This document shows positions 1 to 11,500 of a stretch of 64,000 nt of DNA, piece by piece (position 1 is the first letter of the stretch; each line of letters begins with the position of its first letter). The DNA is from Vespa crabro. Its lineage: Eukaryota > Arthropoda > Insecta > Hymenoptera > Vespidae. The stretch spans positions 639,501 through 703,500 of the forward strand of contig NC_060974.1 in assembly GCF_910589235.1 (NCBI RefSeq), written 5' to 3'. The translations under genes and the position numbers were made by a program. Below the pieces are notes generated by a model. The model did no database searches, was not told the DNA's origin, and was given only the letters and a program-made list of their open reading frames with translations.

Positions 1-2909
1 ATGGACGCGTCTATTAGCCGCTCATCTCCTTTTTCTTTCTACGCAAGATAGCCCTGAGGTACCAGGTAACTTGCTCCACTCCAGCTGACCTCGGAGCATT
101 ATCTCGACAACGTTGTATGGCGAGATATCGCCGAGGTCTAGCTCCAAGGCGAGTCATTCGATGCTCCACCGGATACATCTGAAGAACGTATGGTGAGCAT
201 CGTCGTTGGTCTAGACCACATAGGGGCAGTTACCGCTTGCAACATTCCTCATTTATGCGAGATAAGAGCAGAACTTTCCCTGTCAAGAAATGGGTGAGGT
301 AGAGGTCGACCTCTCCCGCCTCCCGGTTGTCTAGTCGAATGATGAGTCGGGCAGCCCAACTGGCCTTATGATCCTGTTTCTATTTGCTTTGGCAGGTCTC
401 GATGCTGCTAGATCAGGTGATCCTTGATGTCTCTTCCATTCTCTGGACGGACTTCTGCTGGTGGATAGATTGTCTCTCCTTGGATAGTAGATCGATCGGG
501 ATGACCCCCGCCAACACTAGCATCGCGGGCTCCGAGACCTTGCGATAAGAGCACGCAAATTGGAAGAGTGCACCTCGTGTGTACCTCGGCTATGATCTTG
601 CGATATTACTCGTGTCGCAGAGCCTCGGACCAGAGTTCCGCGCCGTACAGCATCACTGCTTCGTCGGCACGCATCAGTAGTCTCCTCGTTCACGGTCGGG
701 GACCGTTGATGTTGGCTATGAGTGTTCCATGCGAGGTTACTACATCGGCAGCCTTGTCGGCTGCCCTAGTAATATGCTTTCCAAATTGAGCTTGCTGTTG
801 AGCATTACTCTTAAGTACTTGACACCCGACTTAGTCTTAACCGTCGCTTCTCTTACATTGAAGCTCCGCAAAGTGTTGATGCGCTTCTTTGTAAGTAGCA
901 CGATGTCAGTCTTCTGATCTGCTAGGGATAGCCCGTTGTCTTTCATCCAAAATATGACTCTGCGCATGAACTGATTGAGTAAAAGCTGTGCCTCCTCCGT
1001 ATATCTAGCAGTTATTATTGCTTCAAAGTTCTCTGCATACTCTAACATGAAAGTGCCCTCAGGGCCTGCCATACATATGATACCGTCGCTTATGATATTC
1101 CAGATATCCGGTATCAGCATGGAGCCCAGGCTGCCCCCGATGACAATTCCAAACTTCTCGGAACATCGCCGGTATTGCAATAGAGGAAGTGCTCGACCGA
1201 GTAGTCCCTGAGAATTCGGAAAAGGTGCTCAGGGACATTGAAGTTACATTCGAGTGCTTCCATTGCCAAGTCCCACCTGACGGAGATGAAGGCATTTCTC
1301 ACGTCTAAGGTGGCCAACAGACACAAAGATCGGGATAGATGATTATCGCGCTCCGTCATTATAGAGGCCGTGTCAACCTCCCGGACTGCATGGATGGTGG
1401 AAAGGCTGGATCGAAATCCATACTGACGGGCAGCACGGTCGTAAGCAACCGTGGCCTAAGCAGCTGCTCCAGGAGCTTGCCAGACCTATCCAGCATACAA
1501 ATAGGCCTTTATGGCGAAGCAGCATCAGCTGGACCCATGCCATTGCTTATGAGCAAAAGTCTCGCTTTTTTCCACGCGGCGTGGAGGATGACCTCCCTGC
1601 TGCTCATGTTATACATATTTAGCAAGGGCTCAGGGTTACTCTATGCGACGGCTTTCACAACTTCCGCTAGAAGGCCGTCTTGTCCTGTAGCACTCTTGTA
1701 CCTCATGGAAGATGCGGCCGTGATCAGCTCCCCGTCCTTAAACTGTGACTTATCGGTGTGCCAGACTCAGCCGAGCCAATCTCTTCCTCCGGCTTTGAGG
1801 GGAATAGGGTATGTACGATGCTTTCCAGGCTCATCGCATCTTGACGGATTACTTGTGTTTATGTCCCCATCTTACGAGTAATGATCTGGTACCATAATCC
1901 CCAAGGATGCTGGTCGATATCTAGGCTCAGCTCATTCCAGTACGGTATTTGGCTGGCCTTGATGATAACCATCAATGATTTTTTGTCCGTTTGATACACT
2001 GTGGCCAAGAAGGCAGCGTCGAGATCGCGTATCTACGTTCGTTGTGTTTACCGGCGATGCTTTAGTCACTTCTTACGAAGATCTGCGAGCTCATACTTCC
2101 ACCAGAATGCTTGACGCCTCTGACGTTTCGTGTTCTTTTTGGCATCGCTATCGTGCAAGCGTTTTGAATGAGCTGCATGTTGTTGCGGTCTTCATCCTGG
2201 CTTTTGCAGTTGGCGATAGCCCAGCGAGTGCAATTTGATGGGAACTTCAACCTTCATCCATGGCTGAGGACTGCCTGTCTCGATCCATTCTTCCTATGTT
2301 CAACCTGAGGGTTCCGCTGCGATTGTCACCGTTAGCCTCATATCGTGTACGTCGAATAGGACGTACTGGAGGATGCTACCGTAGTAATCCTCAATCGTCC
2401 GGGGTCGTCTCTGTGTAGTCTGGCCTTCAGAATGTAGACGTCGAGCCTGCGTTGAGCATTGCTAGCTCCAGTCTCGACACCACTTTCATAATTCTTCTTC
2501 CTCTGGAGTCCAGCCTAGACTCTCTTCATTCGCGAGCTTTGGCGTAGAGGTCTCCAGCCACAATGAGTTTCCCTTGCCATTCCCTAAATGCGTCTTCCAG
2601 ATCGTCCAGTTTGGTCAGCAAGTTGTCTATCCGGTCGTTCGGGATGAGATACACGCTGCCATAAGTCAACAAATTATGTCTCAACTAAACATAACCGCGT
2701 CCGGATCCTTGATACGACACTTGTATCTGTCGGGGATCTGGGATCCAGAGGGCCATTGTGCCCAATTTAACGGTGTACCATCCTGTTCCTGCTCAGTCCT
2801 GGTACTGTTTGCTGATAAGAACAATATAAGCTTTGATCTCAGATCAGAGCTGGGTGAGGAGGTGGTGAGCCTTCCTGCTCCTATTGAGGTTACCCTGCAG
2901 TACTCTCAT
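1..2909 (-). pseudogene. ORF2 remnant of R1 copy A: APE endonuclease, reverse transcriptase, C-terminal domain
   Basis: ORF2 proteins of this clade nick the target DNA and reverse-transcribe the element RNA at the nick. The start ATG is at 2907-2909 and leads into the clade's N-terminal motif MRVLQGNLNRSR. The APE core is readable near 2500-2570 (GDLYAKARE, then a stop, then DSRGRRIM) and its C-terminal part near 2345-2395 (IEDYYGSILQYVLFDV). RT palm lies in the longest frame, 740-1180 (146 residues). The catalytic YADD box at 1028-1039 reads YAEN, so both metal-binding aspartates are changed. The GAAQGSILGPD block upstream is frameshifted. The C-terminal HFLTG motif sits near 280-350 and the Cys/His cluster (NCPY...HHTFFRC) near 190-250. 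The protein cannot be active. The assignment is secure; the exact order of frameshifts was not mapped. Confidence 0.88.
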
Positions 2910-4100
2910 CTTTTTTGATGGCTGTTGCAAGGGCCTCCTGGAAGGCTGTGCACACCCTTGATCCGTCCAAATTCAACTTGGGTTCAGCACCTCCTTCGGA
3001 GCAGAAGAGGCTAGTGAGCTCGCTGACCTTTCATTCTCTGAGCTTGTGCTCCGTGCCGCCGCAGAAACAGCAGAGTTTATTGTGGTTAGGACCCTTGCAC
3101 GATGCACTATATTGGCCGCAGTCGAGGCAGCGGTAGTATCGCCTTACTTCTGCACTTAGCCTGACTTTTCAGCTGGCGAAGCAGACTAGCACTCGGCTTG
3201 CCTTCAGAATCTACGCAACTGCTTCCTCTTCTAATTTGACAAAGGCCTGGCATAGCTGCATCGCGTTGGGGTTCGTCAATCTGTCTTCAAGTTTCCCCGA
3301 GTAGTCTGGCAGGGTCCTCTTTAGGCCCTTCTCGATTTCTGCTACCGAAGTGCAGCAATCGCTATCCCGTAACTCCAACGTAGCTCTGGGGATGAGTACC
3401 GTGATGCTTCTCATGTCTTCTACTTCTTTCCTCAAAGATCCTGCGAATGAGGTCCTGATCTCCGGAGTAGTGATCTTGAGCTCGAGGAGAATTCCTCGCG
3501 TTCTGGTATGCCGGAACGATCTAATGTCTGCCCATGCAGCGCATGTCTTGTTGCGCTGGTGGATAGCTGCGACTACGTCTGGGTATGTTTTATCTTACGC
3601 AAGATTCTGGATGATCGCGTCGGGCTTCCGTCGTTTCCTCGGACTGTCCTCCGAATTGCTTTGCTTCATTTTCTCCTGTGGTGGCTGTTTTGTCGCCTTC
3701 TTCACAAGTTTTTCCTTTTCTCTCTTTTTCTCGACGACCTCCTTCCACTTGATGGCTTCGGTCGTCGTCTCCTCTTGCCTCGGTCTTTTGAGGCTTTCTT
3801 CAGGGAACTGCTGATGGCTTGTGGCTACTCTTTCTACTGTGACAACATTTGGTATGCCGTTAGCCCGTGGAAGCTGAGAGACTCGGGCGCGGATCCTCGC
3901 TCCTTCATTGACCTTTGCTCGAAATTTATACTTAAACTTGAGGCTGACAATGCTATCCTCCAGTTCTGGGAGACCTTTCTAGATCGCATTATTTACATCG
4001 ACTGTCTAGTCACAGCCGCCCTCATAATGGCAAGGAGGACTCTCGCTTGCGGACGTTTCACACTATTTCGATCTTGTTATGTTTCTTTCGCAGGCTGAGA
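2910..4100 (-). pseudogene. ORF1 (gag-like, zinc-knuckle) remnant of R1 copy A
   Basis: ORF1 of R1-clade elements encodes an RNA-binding protein that packages the element RNA. Two degenerate CCHC knuckles are visible at about 3040-3140 on the minus strand. The first reads YYRCLDCGQYSASC, where the family pattern CX2CX4HX4C has lost its first Cys (to Tyr) and its His (to Gln). The second reads CCFCGGTEHKLRE and ends in a stop. Upstream is the lysine/serine-rich region typical of the N-terminal half, with homology to copies C and E up to about 4090. Beyond that the copies no longer match. At the ORF1/ORF2 junction an indel has removed the ORF1 stop seen in copies D and E. Confidence 0.8.
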
Positions 4101-4540
4101 ACCTCCAATATTGTCTCCGAACGCAGTGCATCAAGAAGTGTGGTGCTGATCACCCTCGCAACTACCCCCATTGTTGCGAGAGCGTTTGGATATAAGGGCT
4201 GGAATGAAGCATCCGCCCTTGCAGTCCACCTACTTCCTTCATCGACATCCTGACCCTCCAGTGGGTGCGATGGGTTGACGGTGGGAGATTCTAAGAGATT
4301 ATCTGCGCTTTACATACCATCCAGCACATCCCTTTGAGACAGCGTCAACGTACCCGCTAGTAAATTTGGCCCTACCGTAACCGGCCCTAACGTAAATGGA
4401 TTCGGTCACTTATAGGGTACTGACATCAGGGCCAGATAAGTCCTCGTTTTTTAGGGTGGTTGTCCTCCGCCTAGCCCGATCACGACGGCGCTCCTCGTCG
4501 AAAGGAATGGAATGCTCCATTTCTCCCATAGAGGACTAAG

Positions 4541-4616
4541 CCATCCCAAGTGGATCAATCCATCCCTTGGGTATCAATCGTCCCATTAGGGACCAAACCT
4601 TCCCTTGGGGAAATAA
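4541..4616 (-). repeat. Four 19-bp tandem repeats at the 5' end of copy A
   Basis: Four consecutive 19-bp units begin at 4541, 4560, 4579 and 4598, with starts CCATCCCAAG, CCATCCCTTG, CGTCCCATTA and CCTTCCCTTG. The last unit runs into the AATAACGAT array. On the element's strand these are the first about 70 bases of the transcript. Tandem 5' UTR units act as promoters in some non-LTR elements (for example mouse L1 monomers); a similar role here is inference. Copies C and E lack these units. Confidence 0.75.
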
Positions 4617-5264
4617 TGTTAATAATAATAATGATACTAACGAGAATAACAATATTAATACAGATAATGATAATAATAAAAATAATAATAATAATAACGA
4701 CAATAACGATGATAACGTTAATAACTATAATAATATTATCGATAATAACGATAATACAGATTATAACGATATTAACGATAATAAAGTTAATTACGATAGT
4801 AATAATAATATTAAGAATTACGATAAAAACGATAATAACGATTATAACGATAATTATAATAATAATAAAAACAATAATAATAACAATAATAATAAAAATA
4901 GTAATAATAATAATAGTGATGATGATGATGATACTAATAATAAAAATAAAAATAACGATACTAACTATAAATATAATAATAAAAATAATAAAGATAATAA
5001 CGATATTAACGATTGTAATGCTAATGACGACAATAACGATAGTAACGGTAATAATGATATTAATAAAAATAACCGTATTAACTATAATAACGATAATTAA
5101 GTTAATAACGATAATAATAAAAATAAAATTAGTAATTATAATAATATCGTTAGTAACAATAATAATGGTAATAACGTTTTTAATAATAATAATAGCGATA
5201 ATAACTTTAATAAATATAATAACAATAATAATTATAATAACGATAAGAACGATGATAACGATAA
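4611..5264 (+). repeat. AATAACGAT-type 9-bp array
   Basis: This is a diverged simple array built mainly of AAT, AAC and GAT triplets (9-bp unit AATAACGAT, equal to ATAATAACG in another phase). Length changes are almost all multiples of three, so two plus-strand frames stay open and read as Asn/Asp-rich or Ile/Thr-rich strings. It separates the 5' end of copy A from the 3' end of copy B. No gene is visible. Confidence 0.95.
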
Positions 5265-5648
5265 TTTTTTTTGAAGTTCAGAGAATCCCAATCTTTTTGC
5301 ACTAACCCAGGGACACCGTCAGCCAGAGGAACCCTTCGCCATACTGTTCTCCAATTGAAGTACCAGGAGTGTCGGGCTTACCGTTGGACTAGGCACTACC
5401 TTCTAAACTCATATCCATCCTAGTGGCATAGTGAAACAATCCCGGCACCGCCATGTGGCATTACTTCGGAATGACCCACTTTATCAGGTCCCTTAATGGG
5501 ACTCTCGGTTCGGCTTTTGTGGCAGGAACCTGGAGCAACGTTGTTGGCGCGTCTCCGCCCATCTCCTTTTTATTGCGAATGACTGCCCTGACGTACCTGG
5601 CCACCTTGTTCCACTCCTTCTGACCTCGGAGCATTTTCTCGATAACAG
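5265..5648 (-). mobile_element. R1-clade element, copy B: 5'-truncated 3' fragment
   Basis: The fragment matches the last about 380 bp of copies C and D. On the minus strand it ends in eight A residues (T-run 5265-5272), then TTATCG of the array. The other border at about 5648 is an abrupt change from ORF2 sequence to array, as expected when reverse transcription stops early. The 3' UTR is 5273-5460, about 190 nt, and keeps blocks shared with C and D such as CCCTGG and the reverse complement of AGAGGAACCCTTC. Orientation relative to the array is the same as in the other four copies. Confidence 0.92.
5461..5648 (-). pseudogene. C-terminal end of R1 ORF2 in copy B
   Basis: An open frame of about 60 residues begins EKMLRGQKEWNKVARYVRA and ends KWVIPK followed by a TAA stop at 5461-5463. 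The same block appears in copy E as VVKKMLRVLGEWNKVARYVRA, just before that copy breaks off. This fragment therefore defines the true C-terminus of ORF2 for the family and gives a 3' UTR of about 190 nt. Copy D keeps the equivalent stop at 51132-51134; copy C has lost it. The fragment has no start and no function on its own. Confidence 0.85.
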
Positions 5649-5945
5649 TCATAATAACGGTAATAAAACAAAAATAATTACGATATTAATAACGTCGATT
5701 TTAACGATAATGATAATAATAGCACCGGTAATAATAACGATGATAATGACAATAACAATAACAATAAAGATAAGAATAATAATATAGATAAAAATAACGA
5801 TATTAATAACGAGAATAATAACGATAATAATTACGGAAATAAAAACATTCATAATATCGGTATTAGCAACTGTCATTTTTATGGTAATAATAACAATATC
5901 AATAACGATAAAAATAATCATTAAAATCATAATAATATTCATAAT
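5649..5945 (+). repeat. AATAACGAT-type array
   Basis: Same diverged 9-bp array as on the other side of copy B. At about 5940 the ACG triplets disappear and the sequence turns into the AATAATCAT type. No gene is visible. Confidence 0.92.
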
Positions 5946-8590
5946 AATCAAATAATCATTTTAATAATCATTATAATCCTTTTAAAAATCATAATAATCA
6001 AAATTATCGTAATAACATATAATTATGATAATAATTATAATGATGTTCCTACTTATAATAATATTTACTATAATACTAATAATAATAATCATAATAATCA
6101 TAATAGTTTTCATAATAAATATAATATAAATAGTTATAATCATAAAAATTAGGATAATAATCGTATTAATAATAATAATAAAAATAATAATTATAATAAT
6201 AATCATAATAATTACAATAATCATAATTATCATAATTAATATGATATTCATATTAATATTAATAAGAATAATAATAATCATAATAAATATAAAAATACTA
6301 ATAATACTCATAATAATCATAATCTTAATCATAATTATCATTATTATAATCACAATGTTTTTATTCAGCGTAATAATGCTGATAATAATCATAGTAATAA
6401 TCTATTTATCATATTAATCATAGTAATATTCAAATATTCATTGCAAGCAAAATAATAATCATACTAACAATCATAAGAAATATAATAAAAATCATAATAA
6501 TCATAATAATCATAATAATAATGAACATAATCATAATAATAATAATCATAATAATATTCAAATTATTCATAATAATCTTAATAATAATCATAATAATTAA
6601 AATAATTACAATAGTATTTATATTAATCGTAATCATATTCATAAATAAAATAATAATATTCATAATGATTTTAATAATTGTAATAAATCTGATAATTATT
6701 GAAATAATAATCATAATCAAAATCATAATAACAATATTATTAATAATATAATCATAATAAATATATTTATAATAATTATAAAAATAATAATCATAATACA
6801 TATAATAATAGTAAGAATAATCATTATGTGCAAAATAAAACTAATAATTTTCATATGACCATAATAATATTTATAATAATAGTAATTATCGTGATAATCA
6901 TAATAATAATCATTAAAAATAAATTGTCTATAATAATGCACATGAGAATAATAATAGTCTTAAAAATTATAATAATCACAATAAAATTCATAATTACAAC
7001 TAAAGAACTATAAATATTATAATATTTTTTAAAAAAACCATAATAATCATAAAAATATTGATAATAATAATAATCTGAATAATAACAATAACCATGGTAA
7101 TAATCATAATAATCATGCTAATGTTGAAAAAAAATCATAATTATAGCCATGAAAAATAAAATAACGGTAATAATCTCAATAAGAATAGTAATAGCCATAT
7201 TAATTTTAATAATAAACATAATATCCTTAATAAATATAATAATAATCATTATAATTATAAAAATAATCATAATAGACATAATAATAATTTTAATATCTAT
7301 AATAATCATAATAATATTCATAATAACCATAGAAATCCTAATAATCATATTAATAATCTTAATAACTATAATATTCATAATTATATTAATAATCTTAAAA
7401 ATCATAATATTGTTCAAAGAAATAATAGTAATAATCCTAAGAAACATAATATTTACCATAATAATAATAATAATCGCTATAAATATAATAAAAATCATAA
7501 TAATCATATTAATAACCATGAAAACAATAATCATAATACTAATCGTAATAAAGATAATAGATGCAAAATCCATAATAATTTTAATAATAATCTTAATACA
7601 CTTAATAATCATAATAATAACCATTATAAACACAATTGTAATATTAAAAATAATAATTACAATCATAATCTTAAGTATAAGCGTAATAATCGTAACAAAT
7701 ATAATAATCATAATATTAATAACAATAAAGGTAGACATACTAATAATCACATTAACAATAATATTTATAATATTAGTCATGCTAACCAAGATATTAATCA
7801 TAATAATAATCATAATAAACATAATTATAATAAAAATCATAATAATGTAAATAATGACAATAATAATCATAAAGATCATAATAATCATAATAATGCTAAA
7901 AGTAATCATACTAAACATAATAATAATCATAATATAATTAAAAATCACAATAATGACCATAATAACCACAATAATAATAATAAAAATTAAATTAAAATTA
8001 TAATGGTAATCTTAATAATAATTATAATTATATTCACATTAATAAACATAATATATGTATTAAACTTATAATAACCAGAAAAATCGTAATAGACATAATA
8101 ATCGTAATAATAATAATGATTAACATAATAATCATGACAATAATCATAATAATCATATTTATAATCATAATAATAATAATAATACACACAATGAAAATAA
8201 TAATCAAATTAAACATATTAATTATCATAAAGGGTATAATAACCATAATAATTCGAATAAGAATAATATAAATCATGATAATTTTAATGAACATTCTAAT
8301 TATCATGATAATAATAATAATGACAATAATCGTAAAAATAATCATAATAATCATAATAATCATAATGATCATAATAATGATCACAATAATGATAATAATC
8401 ATAATAATAATAATTATTATAATAAATATAATACGAATAATAAACTTAATAAGTATAATCATAGCCACAATTATTATAATATTCACATTAATAATCATAA
8501 TAATCATAATAATAACCGTAATTACCAAAATAATAATCATAATAATCATAATAATGAATATAAGAACCATAATAATCATAATATGGGACT
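5946..8590 (+). repeat. AATAATCAT-type 9-bp array (variant lacking ACG)
   Basis: About 2.6 kb of ATAATAATC units, in which TCA/CAT replaces the ACG of the other arrays. CpG is almost absent. The change is not simple CpG decay: loss of C to T in ACG gives ATG, and G to A gives ACA, whereas the unit here has the opposite base order (ATC). It is therefore a separate 9-bp family or subfamily. Both strands give long Ile-rich or Tyr-rich artefact frames. It ends abruptly at the 68-bp satellite. No gene is visible. Confidence 0.92.
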
Positions 8591-11500
8591 GTTGCATTTA
8601 GAAATTCGCCGACGAGACGTACGAAAGTCATGCAAGTACCTGTTGAAACAATGCGGCTGTCGAACTTCGAAATATTTCGACTAGACAAGGGAAGTATATG
8701 CGAATTACTTATGAACAAAAGCGACTGTCGGACTTCGAAATATTCCTAACATTCAGGAAAAGTTATGCGAGTGCTTCTCGGAACAATTCGACTGAAAGAT
8801 TTAGAATTATTAGGACTATTCGAAGGAAAGTTATGCGAGTGAATCTCGAAACAATGCGACAGTCGGATCTATAAATATTCCGATTAGTCGAGGGAAAGTA
8901 ATGCAAGTGAATTGTGAACCAATGTCACTGTCGGACTTGGAAATATTCAAACTAGCCGATTGAAAGTTATGCGAGTGCCGCTCGAACCAACGTCAATTTC
9001 GGGCCTAGAAATATTCCAGCTAGTCGTGGGAAAGTTACAAGTGACTTGCGAAAAATTGCGACTGTCAGACTTTGAAGTTTTCAGACTAGCCGAGGGAATA
9101 TTATCCGAGTACTTTTCGATCCAATAAGACTGTCGGACCTATGAGTATCGCGACAAGTAGAGAGGAAGTTTTGAGAGTAACTTGTGAACTAATGCAATCT
9201 TCGGAATTAGACATATTAGTTCTAGTCGAGGTAATGTTATGCGAGTGACTTGTGAACGAAAGCGTTTGTCGGATTTGGAAATATTACGACTAGTCGAGTG
9301 AAAGTTATGAGGGTGCCTCTCGAATCAATGCGACTGTCGGAAATGGAAGTATTCATACTCGTTCTGGGAAGTTATGAGATTACCTTTTAAATTAATGCAT
9401 CTGACAGACTCATAAATATTCAAACTTGTCGTGGTAAAATTATGCGAATGCATCTGGAACCATTGCGACTGTAAGAAATAGAAAGTTTTCGAAAGATGAG
9501 AGAATGTTATGAGAGTGCCTCTCATACCATTGTGACTTACGGACTTGGAATTATACAGACTATTCAAAAGAAAGTTATACTAGTGCTTCTCGAACCAATG
9601 CGACAGTCGGACTTCGAAATATTCCTAATAGTAGGGTAAAGTTATGCGATTTCTTCTCGAAAGGACACGACTGTTGGAATTAAAAAATTCCGACTAGTCG
9701 AGGGAAATTTATGCGACTCTCTTGTGAACCAAATTAAATGTCAGTTTTGATAATATTCCGAAATGAGGTAGGATAGTTATACGAGTACCTTTCGATCCAA
9801 TGCAACTATCGGACCTAAAAATACTCAGACTAATCTAGGGAATATTATAAGAGTGCCTCCCGTTCCCCTGAGACTGTCGGACTTAGAAATATTCCGAATA
9901 ATCGTGGAATAGTGATGCCAATGCATCACGAATCATTGGGACTGTCGGACTTGAAAATATTGCAACTAGACGAGGGAAAGTAATGCGAGTGCATCTCGAA
10001 CATATGCGACTATAGGATTTGGAAATATTCCGATTAGTCTAGTGAAAGATATACGAGTGATACACGAACCAATTCCACTTTCGAACTTGAAAATGTTCCG
10101 ACTAGAAGAGGGATAATTATACGAGATACTCTCGAACGAATACAACTGTTGGAATAAAAAATATTGCCACTTGTAGAGGGAAAGTTATAAGAGTGTCTCT
10201 CGAACTAATGTGACTATCGGATTTGGAAATTTACCCACTTGTCGACGGATACTTATAAGTGTGCCTCTCGAAGCAATGCGACAGTCGAACCAAGACACTT
10301 TCCCAATAGTCATGGAAAAATGCTGATAATGCCCTTCGAACAAATGCGACTTTCCGACTTGGAAATATTTCGACTAGTCAAGAAAAAATTATGAGAGTTC
10401 CTCACGCACAATTGCATCTGGCGGGCTTGGAAATATTCCAACTAGGCGAGAGAAAGTTACACGAGTGCTTCTTGGAAGAATGCAACTGTCGAACTTAGAA
10501 ATATTCCATCTAGTCGAGATAATGTCATGAGAGACAAACTCGAACCAGTGCAACTGTTGGACTTGGAAATATTCCAATTACTCGAGGGATATTTATTCGT
10601 GTTCCCCTCGAACGAATGCGACTGTCGAATACAGAAACAAAAATCCGAATAATCAAAAAAAATATGAGAATGCCACTCGATCCTATACGACTTTCGGGCT
10701 TGGTAGTATTCCTACTAATCGAAGGTAAATTTTGCGAATCCCAGTCGACCCAATGCCACTTGCGTACCTAGAAACATTAGGACTAGTTGACGGAAAGTTA
10801 TGAGAATACATCTCGCATCATTGCGCCTTTCGATCTTAAAATTGTAGCGACTAGACGAGAGAAGTTTAGCAAGTTCCTCTTGAGCGGATGTGACTGTAGT
10901 TATAAGAAATATTCTTACTAGTCGAGGGAAAGTAATGAGAGTGCCTTTCGTACCATTGACACTGACGGACTTATAATTGTTGTGTCTATTCGTCGAAAGG
11001 TATGCGAGTTCCACTCGCACCTATGCATCTTTTGAATATGGAAATATTCTGACTAGACGTGAGAAAGTTATGCGAGAGACAATCGTACCAATGCGTCTGT
11101 GGAACTCAGAATTAAACCCACTAGTCGGGAAAAGTTATGCGAGTGATTCTAGCACATATGAGACAGACGGACTTGGACATTTTCGAAATAGTCTGGGATA
11201 TTTTTGCCAGTGCCTCTCGAACAAATGCTTCTGTCGTACTAGAAATTATTCCGACTTATCGAGGGAAAATTATGAGTGTGTCTTTAAAACAATGCTGCTG
11301 TCGGACTTGAAAATATTCCGACTTGTCAAAGGAAAGCTATGAGTGTGTCTCTCGATCCAATGCGAATGATGGACTAGGAAATATTCCGTCTATTCAAGGG
11401 AAACATATGCGGTGGCCACTCGAACCAAAACGACTGGCGAACTTGGGACCATTCCGATTAGTCGAAGGAAAGTTTTGACAGTGACTTGTGAACCAAATCG

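Larger units (their letters stand above)
1..4610 (-). mobile_element. R1-clade non-LTR retrotransposon, copy A (3' end outside window)
   Basis: Read on the minus strand, this segment carries in order a 5' region (4610-4100), a gag-like ORF1 with zinc knuckles, and an ORF2 with APE endonuclease, reverse transcriptase and a C-terminal region. Position 1 matches about 22492 of copy C, so roughly 280 bp of the 3' end lie before the window. The 5' end is CCCC at 4607-4610, directly against the AATAACGAT array. The 5' region from about 4100 to 4610 does not match copies C and E, so A is a different subfamily or has a replaced 5' UTR. R1-clade membership is inferred from the RT and the C-terminal HFLTG-type motif. 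The copy is dead: it has many stops, frameshifts and lost catalytic residues. Confidence 0.93.

Noticed and set aside
1339..1881. 180-residue plus-strand frame
   Set aside because: It is the antisense of the RT fingers region of R1 copy A, whose minus-strand translation shows the family motifs.
3350..4098. Plus-strand frames of 154 and 196 residues with Phe/Leu-rich stretches
   Set aside because: Antisense shadow of the Lys/Glu/Arg-rich part of R1 ORF1; the same shadow recurs at 58875-59255 in copy E.
4550..5305. Long plus-strand frames (251 and 177 residues) of Ile/Thr or Asn/Asp
   Set aside because: They are made by the 9-bp repeat: AAT AAC GAT reads as Asn-Asn-Asp, ATA ATA ACG as Ile-Ile-Thr. 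No start context, no other sequence content.
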